Of a stretch of 54,719 nt of DNA, positions 8,604 to 17,202 are shown in pieces. The translations under genes were made by a program, and so were the position numbers. The stretch is from assembly GCA_938082855.1 (NCBI GenBank), contig CALKCC010000101.1, positions 1 to 54,719 on the forward strand, given 5' to 3'. Each line of letters begins with the position of its first letter. Positions within the stretch are counted from its first letter, which is position 1. The DNA is from an uncultured Pirellulaceae bacterium (GTDB lineage Bacteria; Planctomycetota; Planctomycetia; Pirellulales; Pirellulaceae). The notes beneath the pieces were generated by a model. The model saw nothing but the letters and a program-made list of their open reading frames with translations, did not search any database and was not told the DNA's origin.

Positions 8604-9629
8604 ATGAAACTCCGCCTGACCTTCTGTCTTGTCCTGTTCGTTACTCTACTAGGATGTTCTGATGACGGCCAACCGTCGAACGCATCTCCTGAATCCTCCG
8701 CCGACACACTTCGCATAGGTGTGATGCCTAAATTGGTTGGCATTTCCTATTTCGAAGCGACTGGAAAAGGGGCTAGAGAAGCAGGCGAAGAATTAGGTAT
8801 TAACGTGCACTATGACGGACCCACGTCTGCGATCCATGAAGATCAGGTACGTATGTTAAATACCTGGATGGCTCAGAACTTTGATGTGCTTGCCATCGCG
8901 CCCAACGATCCAGATGCCATTTCATCGACTTTGCGATCGGCTACCAGAGAAGGGTTTACTGTGATGACTTGGGATACCGATGCCAATGCGGAAAACTCAC
9001 GTCGTCAGATCTTTGTTAATCAGGCGTCCAACCAGTCGATTGCTGATACGATGGTCGACATTATGGTCCAAGGCCTTGAAGAACAGGGGAAGGAACCAAA
9101 AGGGAAATTCCTTGTCGTCTCCGGAACTCCAACTGCCTCCAATCAAAATACCTGGATCAAGCTAATGAAAGTACGCATTGCTGAAGATTATCCGGAGATG
9201 GAGTTGCTGGAAACGCTCATGCCAGGTGAAGACCAAAGCAAAGCCCAGGAAATGACTACCGCCGCGTTGAATTCGCATGGAGATATCGTGGGGATATGGG
9301 GGCTGACTTCGGTCGCTATTCCCGCAGCTGCAAAGGCAATTGAAGATGCTGGAAAGACAGGAGACATCTACGCAACGGGAATTGGATTGCCGTCCACGAT
9401 GAAACCGTTTGTTGAGAGCGGCTCGTGTACCAAGTTTGCGCTTTGGGATCCGGTCGATTTGGGCTACCTATCTGTCTACGTAGCCCATCACTTAAAAACT
9501 AAAGGGGAACTACCCGATGGCACTTATGACTTCGGGCGTATCAAAGGCGTCATCGTCAAAGATGGAGAAGCAATTCTTGGCCCTCCTATTGTCTTTACCA
9601 AAGAAAACATAGCGAACTACAATTTCTAA
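8604..9629 (+). CDS. sugar-binding lipoprotein of an ABC importer (RbsB/LsrB-like)
   Basis: A 341-residue periplasmic binding protein of the type I, Peripla_BP_4 class. The lipobox TLLGC gives a lipidated Cys18, so it is membrane-anchored. The fold markers are in order: IGVMPKLVGISYFEATGKGA at the first strand, the hinge-side APNDPDAISSTL, MTWDTDAN, and the late ATGIGLPSTMKPF. It resembles ribose, rhamnose or autoinducer-2 binding proteins; the ligand cannot be decided. The matching permease and ATPase genes are about 2.3 kb away on the opposite strand (11955-15418), an unusual split for one transporter. Confidence 0.9.
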   Translation: MKLRLTFCLVLFVTLLGCSDDGQPSNASPESSADTLRIGVMPKLVGISYFEATGKGAREAGEELGINVHYDGPTSAIHEDQVRMLNTWMAQNFDVLAIAPNDPDAISSTLRSATREGFTVMTWDTDANAENSRRQIFVNQASNQSIADTMVDIMVQGLEEQGKEPKGKFLVVSGTPTASNQNTWIKLMKVRIAEDYPEMELLETLMPGEDQSKAQEMTTAALNSHGDIVGIWGLTSVAIPAAAKAIEDAGKTGDIYATGIGLPSTMKPFVESGSCTKFALWDPVDLGYLSVYVAHHLKTKGELPDGTYDFGRIKGVIVKDGEAILGPPIVFTKENIANYNF

Positions 9630-9694
9630 AGAATGTCTAAAGACAATGCCTTCGACGCGGTTGGAGGATCAATATCACAATTCGAGGAATGATC

Positions 9695-10741
9695 ATGGAA
9701 ACCATTCGAGTTGGTATGATCGGGTTTGGTGCTAATACCCGATTGAGACATGCTCCAGGACTGCTTGCATGCCCAAATGTCTCCTTAGATGCAGTATGTA
9801 ACCGCTCGCTGCAGTCATCTCAACAAGTAGCGGCTGAATACAATATTGCCAAGACTTGTGAACGCTGGGAACAAGTTGTCGAAGACCCAAACATCGATGC
9901 CATTTGCATTGGCACCTGGCCGTATATGCATTGTCCCATTACGCTCGCTGCGCTCGAGCAGGGGAAACATGTACTCACAGAAGCCCGAATGGCCATGGAT
10001 GACGACGAAGCTCGCCAAATGTATGAAGCCAGTCAACGACATCCGGAATTAGTCACGCAAATAGTCCCCAGTCCACTCGGAATGAAAGCCCATAAAGTCG
10101 TGAAACAAATCTTGGCTGACGGGCGGCTAGGTGAGCTACGAGAAGTGATAGTCCTGGGCACCAACGATGCCTATGCCAATTCAGACACTCCGTTACATTG
10201 GCGTCAGTCCGGACCTTACAGCGGTATTAATATGCTGGCTTTGGGAATTATCCATGAACCTCTTGTTCGCTGGATTGAGGATCCGATTCGTGTACTCGCT
10301 AGTACCCAGACATTCACTCCAACTCGTTTGAATCCTGAAACCAGTCAACCGGAGCCTGTTGGAACACCTGATTCTGTACAGGTCATTACCGAATTTCCAT
10401 GTGGGGCTCGAGGCATCTATCATATGAGCGGCGTCGTACACCACGGGCCGGGTCCAGAGATTCACCTATATGGCAGCCAAGGCACATTGAAATATGTCAT
10501 GGCGCCTGACAATAAACTGTATTTCGGATCGTCCAGTGACAACGCTCTTTCAGAGGTACCTATTCCAGACGACCTAGCTGGTGATTGGCGAGTCGAAGAA
10601 GAATTCATCAATGCAATTCGCGGGATCGAGCAAATTGAATTCAATGACTTTGCCAAAGGTGTTCGATATATGGAGTTCACTAAGGCTGTCGAACAAAGCG
10701 CAGCTTCCGGAGCTGCGGTGGATGTCAACTATTCGGCTTAG
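9695..10741 (+). CDS. Gfo/Idh/MocA family oxidoreductase
   Basis: A 348-residue NAD(P)-dependent oxidoreductase. The Rossmann fold opens with IRVGMIGFGANTRLRH; the C-terminal domain has VQVITEFPCGARGIYHMSG and the usual GSQGTLKYVM strand. The catalytic EKP motif is replaced by EAR (VLTEARMAMDD), so the standard Lys is absent; either the enzyme works differently or it belongs to a divergent subgroup. ATG 9695 is chosen over 9689 because GAGGA at 9684-9688 then has a 6-nt spacer. It is downstream of the binding protein and likely modifies the imported sugar or polyol. It converges with the deiodinase-like gene, overlapping by 4 nt. Confidence 0.9.
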   Translation: METIRVGMIGFGANTRLRHAPGLLACPNVSLDAVCNRSLQSSQQVAAEYNIAKTCERWEQVVEDPNIDAICIGTWPYMHCPITLAALEQGKHVLTEARMAMDDDEARQMYEASQRHPELVTQIVPSPLGMKAHKVVKQILADGRLGELREVIVLGTNDAYANSDTPLHWRQSGPYSGINMLALGIIHEPLVRWIEDPIRVLASTQTFTPTRLNPETSQPEPVGTPDSVQVITEFPCGARGIYHMSGVVHHGPGPEIHLYGSQGTLKYVMAPDNKLYFGSSSDNALSEVPIPDDLAGDWRVEEEFINAIRGIEQIEFNDFAKGVRYMEFTKAVEQSAASGAAVDVNYSA

Positions 10742-11901
10742 CGGTTTCGAAATTGCCCACCACCGATACGTCCACGACCTCGCACACTTCCTGCGTTACG
10801 ATCCGGCTGTAGCTTGATACTGTAACTTTGCTTGATAAGCTTACACCAACCTTCATCGTGACAAGCGTAGTACTCGACTTCGAGAGTGAGTGACGATTGA
10901 GATAAGGATGCCGCTGGGAGCACGTTGGAATCCCATTCTATTCCCAATAGGAATTCGCGAGGATCTGCATCCGATTCGACCTCGATCTTCCTTGCCGATG
11001 CCTCTGCTAAAGCCACTGTTATCCCTTCGGGCGTGCGGATACGAAACCTCAACGGAGGAGCAAGATTGTTCCAATGGACACGTAGTAGCGGGTCCAAGTG
11101 AAAGCCAACATACATCCACCCCAAGCCCTCCTGCATAAAACGACTGTCTACCTCTGCTCGCAACTTGACGTAATACTGCTCACGGCTCAGACTTGGCTCC
11201 ACCAACAACGCCCTCATCTGACCGGGCATTTGAGGCCTGACCGCGACACCTTTGCCAGCTAGCTGAGGTGGAGGCAATTGCTGTAAATCCAAGTCCGCAA
11301 CCGTCGTCGCTGGTGTGACTTCCCCCACCAAATTCGCTAGGTAACTACGAAGTTCAACTGGGTTACTCCATCCACTGGCATGGATGATCTTCCCTTTGGG
11401 ATCAATCACAAACTGACTGTTCGGAGCACCACCCAGAGCTTGCTTCAGCTCATTTTTCATGTTGTCACAGAGCCACTCAATTTCCGATCCAAGTGTCCTC
11501 TTGGCCTCCGCGACATGAAGCAACCGTTCTTCCTGAGTAAACGGTTGTACGTAACCATTATGTTCTGGATGAGCGAGTGCCTTATAGATGTAATAGAAAG
11601 CAACATCCTGTGATTGATAGTCGACGGCCACTGTTTCCAAACTGGGAACATTTCTGAGAAAAGGTGGTCATGTGAGACACCCAAATACGAGGACTGTATA
11701 TCGCCCTCGTAACTCAGCTGTACTGAATGGTTTCCCGTCTGCTGTGAAAACGGAAACCTCCGGCAGTTCCTGTCCTTGTAGATTTGTCACCTGAGGAAAG
11801 GTTGCATTCGGCTGACGCACGGAAGGCTGAGCTTGTAAAGACGCTCCACCAAACAACACTGCCATAGCTAACAGTCGTGATAGAAAAAAATTCAATTTCA
11901 T
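10738..11901 (-). CDS. iodothyronine deiodinase-like selenoprotein candidate (in-frame UGA = Sec78)
   Basis: Reading through one UGA (11670-11668) joins two open frames into a 387-residue secreted protein. Residues 1-24 are a signal peptide (MKLNFFLSRLLAMAVLFGG). Residues about 35-190 are a thioredoxin-fold domain. Around the UGA the protein reads VLVFGCLT-U-PPFLRNVPSLE, matching the FGSCTUPPFM active site of iodothyronine deiodinases. IYKALAHPEHNGY then matches the deiodinase IIYIEEAHPSDGW. FVIDPKGKIIHASGW is the late strand of the fold. The C-terminal 190 residues are a beta-rich domain with YYACHDEGWCK, reminiscent of the DsbD N-terminal domain. ATG 11901 is preferred over GTG 11910. It lies 53 nt after the permease gene. 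Sec machinery is outside the window. Confidence 0.83.
11632..11650 (-). promoter_or_regulatory. possible bacterial SECIS hairpin downstream of the UGA
   Basis: On the minus strand the 19-nt sequence TGTTCCCAGTTTGGAAACA begins 17 nt after the UGA. It can pair TGTTCC with GGAAACA (one bulged A). Alternatively, CCA/UGG can close a three-base GUU loop, putting a G first in the apical loop, 26 nt after the UGA. Bacterial SECIS elements are short stem-loops just 3' of the UGA with a G near the start of the apical loop, so position and loop are compatible. The stem is short and was folded by eye. Confidence 0.45.
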
Positions 11902-11954
11902 TACTGACACCTTACTGAACTAAAGAGCCGCCGATTATCACTACGATCATCCTA

Positions 11955-12899
11955 TCAGTTCAATCGCTTGGCCAGCCATTGATTCCAAACCGCGATGGCA
12001 ACTACGAGCACACCCATCACAATCATTTTCACTCTAGCGTCCATCCAAAGGTAATCATTGGCCATGAGGTCGAGGCTAATATCCAGAGAAGCCATGACAC
12101 ACAGTCCCAGTAACGTGCGACCAATCGAACCATGTCCACCGGTGATCAGCGTACCACCCACCACGACACAAGCAATTACTTTCAATTCCGCTCCTTGATG
12201 AGCGATTGCGATGGCTGTTGTGCGCGACATGACATACATCACTGCTACCACTCCAGCGAGGAGGCCACTCATCACATAGACACCAAATAAAACCTGATTC
12301 ACAGGCAGAGCGACGTATCTAGCGGCGACCGGATTTTCACCTAGATAAAAACAAGTCCTTCCGAATCGAGTCCGATGTAAACCAACCAACGCCATGCAAA
12401 ATACGGAAGCAAACACAAAGTACTGAGCTGGCCACTTGCCAAAGTAAATCGCTTCCTCCAGAGCAATTGGCATTTGGATCCCTGCTTCCGGAGCGATAGA
12501 AAGTGCCAAGCCTGAAAATAATGCCATGGTTGCCAGAGTCACAATCAAGGGAGACAGCCCTTTGTAGATTGCATAGCCGTTAGTGGCACCAGCTAAAGTT
12601 CCGACCAGAATGGCTGTCACTGCAGCGGCTTGAAAGGACCATTCGAATTGATCAAATAATACGCCGGTGGTGACAACACAAAGTGCAACCACCGAGGCAA
12701 TGGATAGGTCAATTCCCCCGGTAATGATGATGGCGGTCATCGCCATCGCAAGGGTTCCTACTTCCATCCATTCCTTGCCAGTCTCAATCAGTGCACTTGG
12801 ACGTTCAACTTTGGTCACGACAATCAAGAGTGCCAAAATCAACAATGAGAGAGGCACGAGGAGTGACAAGACCGTTGACTGAATCTTCTTCCGGTTCAT
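11955..12899 (-). CDS. ABC sugar importer permease (RbsC-like)
   Basis: A 314-residue inner-membrane permease of the ribose/xylose BPD_transp_2 type, with about eight to ten hydrophobic segments. ITGGIDLSIASVVAL (about residues 60-74) is the family hallmark, and VVGGTLITGGHGSIGRTLLG the conserved late loop. The ATG overlaps the stop of the upstream fusion gene by 4 nt (ATGA), implying coupled translation. Since the fusion protein carries its own permease domain, this is probably the second half of a heterodimeric channel, serving with the lipoprotein encoded at 8604-9629. Confidence 0.92.
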   Translation of the reverse strand: MNRKKIQSTVLSLLVPLSLLILALLIVVTKVERPSALIETGKEWMEVGTLAMAMTAIIITGGIDLSIASVVALCVVTTGVLFDQFEWSFQAAAVTAILVGTLAGATNGYAIYKGLSPLIVTLATMALFSGLALSIAPEAGIQMPIALEEAIYFGKWPAQYFVFASVFCMALVGLHRTRFGRTCFYLGENPVAARYVALPVNQVLFGVYVMSGLLAGVVAVMYVMSRTTAIAIAHQGAELKVIACVVVGGTLITGGHGSIGRTLLGLCVMASLDISLDLMANDYLWMDARVKMIVMGVLVVAIAVWNQWLAKRLN

Positions 12900-15418
12900 T
12901 GAGAGGCCCTCCCAGTCGCCGCTTGTTGCTTCGCCGTTCGGCGTGCCAAATGCCGGGCACTCAGATGGTCAATTGTGATGGCTATTAAGATCATGAGTCC
13001 CACAACCAATTTGATGCGACCGGCTGACGCTTGAAATTGAAGCAATACCGCCTGAAGAGTTTTCAATAGTAAAGCACCCAGAGCAACCCCCACGACAGTA
13101 CCCCGACCACCCGTAATGGACACTCCTCCAATCACCGCGATCGCGATGGCATCCAGCTCCCACATCTCTCCTAACGTAGACTGCATTTGAGTGGTTGTGG
13201 CCAGTTGTAACAGACCTGACAACGCTACAAGCACTCCACTCAATGCAAATGCCCAACACCAGGCAACCGGTTTGCGGATCCCCAATAAACTGGCGGCGAC
13301 CTCCGAATTGCCTACGACGTACAGATGGCGACCGCGATGATGTCGAGTCATAAAAATATGGACGCTAATGAATATCAATGCTCCATAGATTAAAGATGTT
13401 GGAAAGCTTCCATATTTGGCAATCCAGGTAAATACGTCGGGCACGTCCGTAATCGACTCCCCGTTCATTAATACCGCTACCATTCCACGAAACGCGTATA
13501 GCATTCCCAAAGTCACCACGATCGGATGAACATTCCCCCAAATCGACATTGCTGCATTAAGGAGGCTCCCAGCTATAGCAACAAAAACCGCCACCCCAAT
13601 GCCAATAAAGATGCCGAGGATGGGAGGCAAGCCCGAGGTCATGACGATTCCTCCGGCTGCCGTAGCCAGACCCAGAAGCGAACCGACTGATATATCGATG
13701 GCACCAACGACAATGACAATTGCAGCAGCTAGTCCCAGAATCGCCCAAGGGACGACATTGACGAACAAAACTGCAAAGTCAAACGAGGGATTTTGCAGCT
13801 TGAGAACGATCATCAAAACAACTGCGATGGCGGCCAAGCCAACCTCTGTAAGATACCTACCAAAGAAGCTTGTTTTGCTTTCAAACGATTGCCCAGCGCT
13901 ATGAGAACTCTCTTCCGTAGTCGATACCGGGAAGGCCAGCTCAGCGACTTGCTCTGCCGTTGCTTCTTGCGAATTAAGGTCACCGGAAATGGAGCCATCA
14001 CGAAAGACGATCGTTCGGTGACTATAACGCAATACTTCTGGAAGTTCCGAGCTGATAAAGATCACTGCGCAACCGTCCGAAGCTAGGTCAGCAATTATGT
14101 TATGCAGTTCTTCCTTGGCACCGACATCCACGCCTCGAGTCGGCTCATCTAGTATCAGTACCTTGGGACGATTCAGTAACCACCGACCCACGATGACTTT
14201 CTGCTGATTACCACCCGAGAGATTCTCAATAGCTTGCGCCGAACTGGAGAACTTAATATTAAGTAATTCTTGAATTCGAGTGGTTGCTGCCTCTTCCCGA
14301 GCGTTACTCGTCAATACGCCTTTGCCGAGGGTTGGCAGGGCCGCCGCCACGGCATTTTCCGAAACGCTATGCCATCTGAAGATTCCCTGATGGAGCCTAT
14401 CTTCGGTAACCAATCCTATTCCGTTGGCCACGGCCTCTTTAGGGTTGTTAGGGTTAGCTCGCTGCCCATCTACAAAGATGTCTCCAGCCTGCCGCTCCCG
14501 GACACCAAATACTGTCTCTGCGAATTCCGTGCGACCTGCGCCAACAAGACCGTAAATCCCTACAATCTCTCCCGCTTTGACGTCTAATGATACCTCTTTA
14601 ACCCCACCCGAAATGTCACTCAATTCACGTACAGAAAACACGTTCGGTGCCTCGGTCAAATCAGGGATCATCCGTTGTTGATCCAGATTAACTCGACGGC
14701 CCACCATGGCTTCCACTAAGGAATGACCGGTCACTTCTTCGAGAGGGAGCGTCCAGATAAGTTGACCGTCTCGTAAAACAGAAATGCGGTCGCTCAATTC
14801 AAAAATCTCTTCCTGCCGGTGAGAGATATAAACAATCGCCGCTCCCTGACGCTTTAGCTGAGCTATCTGTTCGAAGAGCCAGGTGGTTTCTGTCGCGCTT
14901 AGTGCGCTGGTGGGTTCATCCAAAATCAAGACTTTGGCGTTTTGAGCAACCGCAGATGCCACCTGAAGCATTTGGCGCTGAGCCACTGAAAGAGAGGCCG
15001 CCGATACCCTCGAATCAATCGGCTCCGGCAACTGCTGGAGATACGCCTGAGCCGAAGCATGGATTTGAGTCCAGTTCACAAACCCAAGCTGATCGATTGG
15101 CAGGCCTTGAAGTAGAGCAATGTTCTCGGCGACGCTTAGATGATCAAATAACTCGGATTCCTGAAATACAGTAACCACGCCATTTTGCCGAGCCTCGATC
15201 GGAGTCGAATAAGCATCGCCTCCATGCATTTGAATCTCACCAGCGTCTGGCGTGTATACACCGGCAGCTAGGTGAATTAATGTGCTCTTTCCAGCTCCAT
15301 TTTCACCCACGATCGCATGGACTTCCCCTTCGTGAAGAGAAATGGAGACGTTATTGAGCGCGCGTACGCCTGGAAACGTCTTCGTCACTTCTTTCCATTC
15401 AAAGACGGTCTTGCTCAT
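12896..15418 (-). CDS. ABC importer fusion: two ATPase domains plus a permease domain (RbsA-RbsC type)
   Basis: An 840-residue fusion. Residues about 1-240 are the first nucleotide-binding domain, with Walker A GENGAGKSTL at 38-47 and Walker B VLILDEPTSAL. Residues about 250-495 are the second, with a variant P-loop GLVGAGRTEF, signature LSGGNQQKV and LILDEPTRGV, as in RbsA/XylG. After a linker (SSHSAGQSFESK), residues about 515-835 are a complete RbsC-like permease with GAIDISVGSLLGL and GGVSITGGRGTVVG. In the usual system these are two genes. It is followed by a second permease with a 4-nt overlap. No stop or frameshift is seen at the junction, so the fusion looks real. Confidence 0.92.
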   Translation of the reverse strand: MSKTVFEWKEVTKTFPGVRALNNVSISLHEGEVHAIVGENGAGKSTLIHLAAGVYTPDAGEIQMHGGDAYSTPIEARQNGVVTVFQESELFDHLSVAENIALLQGLPIDQLGFVNWTQIHASAQAYLQQLPEPIDSRVSAASLSVAQRQMLQVASAVAQNAKVLILDEPTSALSATETTWLFEQIAQLKRQGAAIVYISHRQEEIFELSDRISVLRDGQLIWTLPLEEVTGHSLVEAMVGRRVNLDQQRMIPDLTEAPNVFSVRELSDISGGVKEVSLDVKAGEIVGIYGLVGAGRTEFAETVFGVRERQAGDIFVDGQRANPNNPKEAVANGIGLVTEDRLHQGIFRWHSVSENAVAAALPTLGKGVLTSNAREEAATTRIQELLNIKFSSSAQAIENLSGGNQQKVIVGRWLLNRPKVLILDEPTRGVDVGAKEELHNIIADLASDGCAVIFISSELPEVLRYSHRTIVFRDGSISGDLNSQEATAEQVAELAFPVSTTEESSHSAGQSFESKTSFFGRYLTEVGLAAIAVVLMIVLKLQNPSFDFAVLFVNVVPWAILGLAAAIVIVVGAIDISVGSLLGLATAAGGIVMTSGLPPILGIFIGIGVAVFVAIAGSLLNAAMSIWGNVHPIVVTLGMLYAFRGMVAVLMNGESITDVPDVFTWIAKYGSFPTSLIYGALIFISVHIFMTRHHRGRHLYVVGNSEVAASLLGIRKPVAWCWAFALSGVLVALSGLLQLATTTQMQSTLGEMWELDAIAIAVIGGVSITGGRGTVVGVALGALLLKTLQAVLLQFQASAGRIKLVVGLMILIAITIDHLSARHLARRTAKQQAATGRASQ

Positions 15419-15483
15419 TGGGTTTCACGATGGATTCAATATTGAAACTAGCTGGCTTTAAGAAGATCGTATTATAAGACACA

Positions 15484-16041
15484 ATGAGAGACGACGTTAA
15501 TAACAAGCCTGAGACCTGCATAACACCATCTATGGAATTTCTCATCTGCCTACTGATCGCAGCAAGTTTCGCTCTGGGATACTATGTGAAGGCTTACGTA
15601 GGTCAGCGTGGCTCTTTGATGTGGGTCGATCAAACGACGGGATTACCCGGTCGACCGGATTTCGAGCGTGCCGTTCAACTTGGATTGAAAGCTGACTCTG
15701 GCTTAGGGTTGATCATCGTTGACCTAGATAATTTCAAAGTGATTAATGATCAACAGGGCCACTTAGCTGGTGATTTGAAACTTCAGTCGGCTGCCAAGAT
15801 GCTTTTAGAAATTACTGCCGACGAAGGTACGTTGTTCCGCTGGGGTGGAGATGAATTTGTCTTATTGGTGCCAAATTCGAGCCAGGATTTATCCGAGGTG
15901 GGGCATCGGCTGGAAGCTCAATTCAATGCGTCGCAGCTCGGTCTTACTTGCTCGACAGGCTATGCTCTGCAACAGGAAAATGACACTCCAGAGACACTCT
16001 TTGATCGCGCCGATCAAATTCTCTACTCAAATAAATCCTGA
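15484..16041 (+). CDS. short membrane-anchored GGDEF protein (putative diguanylate cyclase)
   Basis: A 185-residue protein. One N-terminal membrane segment (MEFLICLLIAASFALGYYV, about 17-35) is followed by a single GGDEF domain. DQTTGLPGRPDFERAV opens it, DLDNFKVINDQQGH binds metal and GTP, and RWGGDEFVLL has the intact GGDEF active site. It is therefore likely to make cyclic di-GMP. The inhibitory RxxD I-site that normally lies five residues before GGDEF is absent, so product feedback through that site is not expected. There is no sensory domain beyond the membrane anchor. ATG 15532 is an alternative start; neither has a clear ribosome site. Confidence 0.85.
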   Translation: MRDDVNNKPETCITPSMEFLICLLIAASFALGYYVKAYVGQRGSLMWVDQTTGLPGRPDFERAVQLGLKADSGLGLIIVDLDNFKVINDQQGHLAGDLKLQSAAKMLLEITADEGTLFRWGGDEFVLLVPNSSQDLSEVGHRLEAQFNASQLGLTCSTGYALQQENDTPETLFDRADQILYSNKS

Positions 16042-16270
16042 TCCGTTTTAAACTCGCCTTGACCTCTACAAGGCTTGTCCATTAATCTCCCGCCCTGTTG
16101 GGATGGTAATCACTCAACGGATTTTCTGGCTCTGCGGAACGGAAGCCCATTGCCTGAAAATCAACCAATCCAATCGCTCCCGAGATGAAAGTCGGAATCC
16201 TCTGCCCCCCTTGGATCCACTAGCATTTTGGGAGCTTTTTTATGCGCCTCCCAAAAACAAGCTCCAATAA
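16042..16270. other. intergenic region with a hairpin at 16226-16256
   Basis: No gene is seen. TTTTGGGAG at 16226-16234 pairs with CTCCCAAAA at 16248-16256 around a 13-nt loop containing TTTTTT. It could be a transcription-end structure for the GGDEF gene, although the T-run lies in the loop rather than after the stem. The second GTGACACCCACTC array follows directly. Confidence 0.5.
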
Positions 16271-16566
16271 GTGACACCCACTCGATCCTTGGCCCATTCT
16301 TCGGCATCCAATAGGTGACACCCACTCTTTGTTTGAGCATCGATCACTCTCAAACCACTTATTTTCCAGAGTTTAGGAAACGCTTTGCAGAATAAGTGAC
16401 ACCCACTTTTGACTATTCGTCGATCTGGTCAATCTAAAAGTCAATCTCGGCCAAATTCGGTCAAGCAGCCCGTAATGTAGGCTTTAGCAGGCATTCAACC
16501 CATCGTCTTCTGCTGATTCAGTGCATCGATCCATCTAAATCTGATAGACCCAAGAGTGGGTGTCAC
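16271..16566. repeat. GTGACACCCACTC intergenic array, locus 2 (three direct, one inverted)
   Basis: Direct copies of the 13-nt core lie at 16271-16283, 16315-16327 and 16396-16408 (the last ends in T). An inverted copy is at 16554-16566. Two copies have the wider CCAATARGTGACACCCACTC context seen at locus 1. The inverted copy is again preceded on its own strand by an ATC/ATCC triplet. It ends 8 nt before the stop of the minus-strand gene at 16575. The array separates two convergent genes. Spacers are not conserved between the two loci. Confidence 0.85.
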
Positions 16567-16574
16567 CGATTTAA

Positions 16575-17195
16575 TCAGTCAGATTTCTCTTCGCCGTTGA
16601 TCAGCGTGAGAGGCGCGTCTTCAGTCGGAGCTTTTAGCGTTTGGGGGACTCGTTCAACCTCTGGCTCCTGAGTATTGCCACGTGATGTCACCGTGAGTGA
16701 TTGAGCGCCACCTGAGTCGATAAATTGCTTTAGCGGTGAATGCCATTGGGGCTGATTTCCAACCACAGGTGTCCAACCAGTGACAAAGGGTCGCCAGCTC
16801 CCATGCTGAATACTGCCGTAGCCTCCATGGGGCACATTGATATAGGGAGCCTCCATGACCATCGAGCGGTCAATGCCCTGGCTGGCCCATAGATTGAAGC
16901 CCCCTCGCATGTTACCTTTACGCCATCCAAATCCGAATCGAGCGTCACGGCCGTCATAGCCACCATAGGGAGGAATCACGGGAGCACCCCAGTTAAAGAA
17001 CCAGCCCCCGCGTCGAAAATTCTGCTCCATATAAAATGACGAGCCGATATTCTCAAACCATCGCTCGGTCATGCGGCCGTTGGGAGCCGACAAGACGACT
17101 TGCTGCGCCTTCACCTGTGTCCCACCAAACATCATGAATAGGAGCAGCAGAGACAGCGAACTGACAATCAGATTGAAACGTAATTTACTTCTCAT
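16575..17195 (-). CDS. secreted Gly/Trp-rich protein of unknown function
   Basis: A 206-residue protein with a clear signal peptide (residues 1-30, cleavage near VKAQQ). The mature part is rich in Gly, Trp, Phe and Tyr, with short aromatic turns (RRGGWFFNWGAPVIPPYGGY, then FGFGWRKGNMRGGF). Such composition suggests a beta-structured envelope protein. The last 50 residues are polar and probably disordered. No family recognised. The start ATG is 7 nt after the stop of the zinc-ribbon/Yip1-like gene, so the two are likely one transcript. Confidence 0.72.
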   Translation of the reverse strand: MRSKLRFNLIVSSLSLLLLFMMFGGTQVKAQQVVLSAPNGRMTERWFENIGSSFYMEQNFRRGGWFFNWGAPVIPPYGGYDGRDARFGFGWRKGNMRGGFNLWASQGIDRSMVMEAPYINVPHGGYGSIQHGSWRPFVTGWTPVVGNQPQWHSPLKQFIDSGGAQSLTVTSRGNTQEPEVERVPQTLKAPTEDAPLTLINGEEKSD

Positions 17196-17202
17196 GTCTT
17201 CA

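Noticed and set aside
10738-11640. Separate 300-residue gene beginning at a TTG downstream of the UGA
   Set aside because: The frame continues seamlessly from the signal-peptide part through the UGA, and the fold's active-site strand lies just before it; a separate gene would start in the middle of a thioredoxin-like domain.
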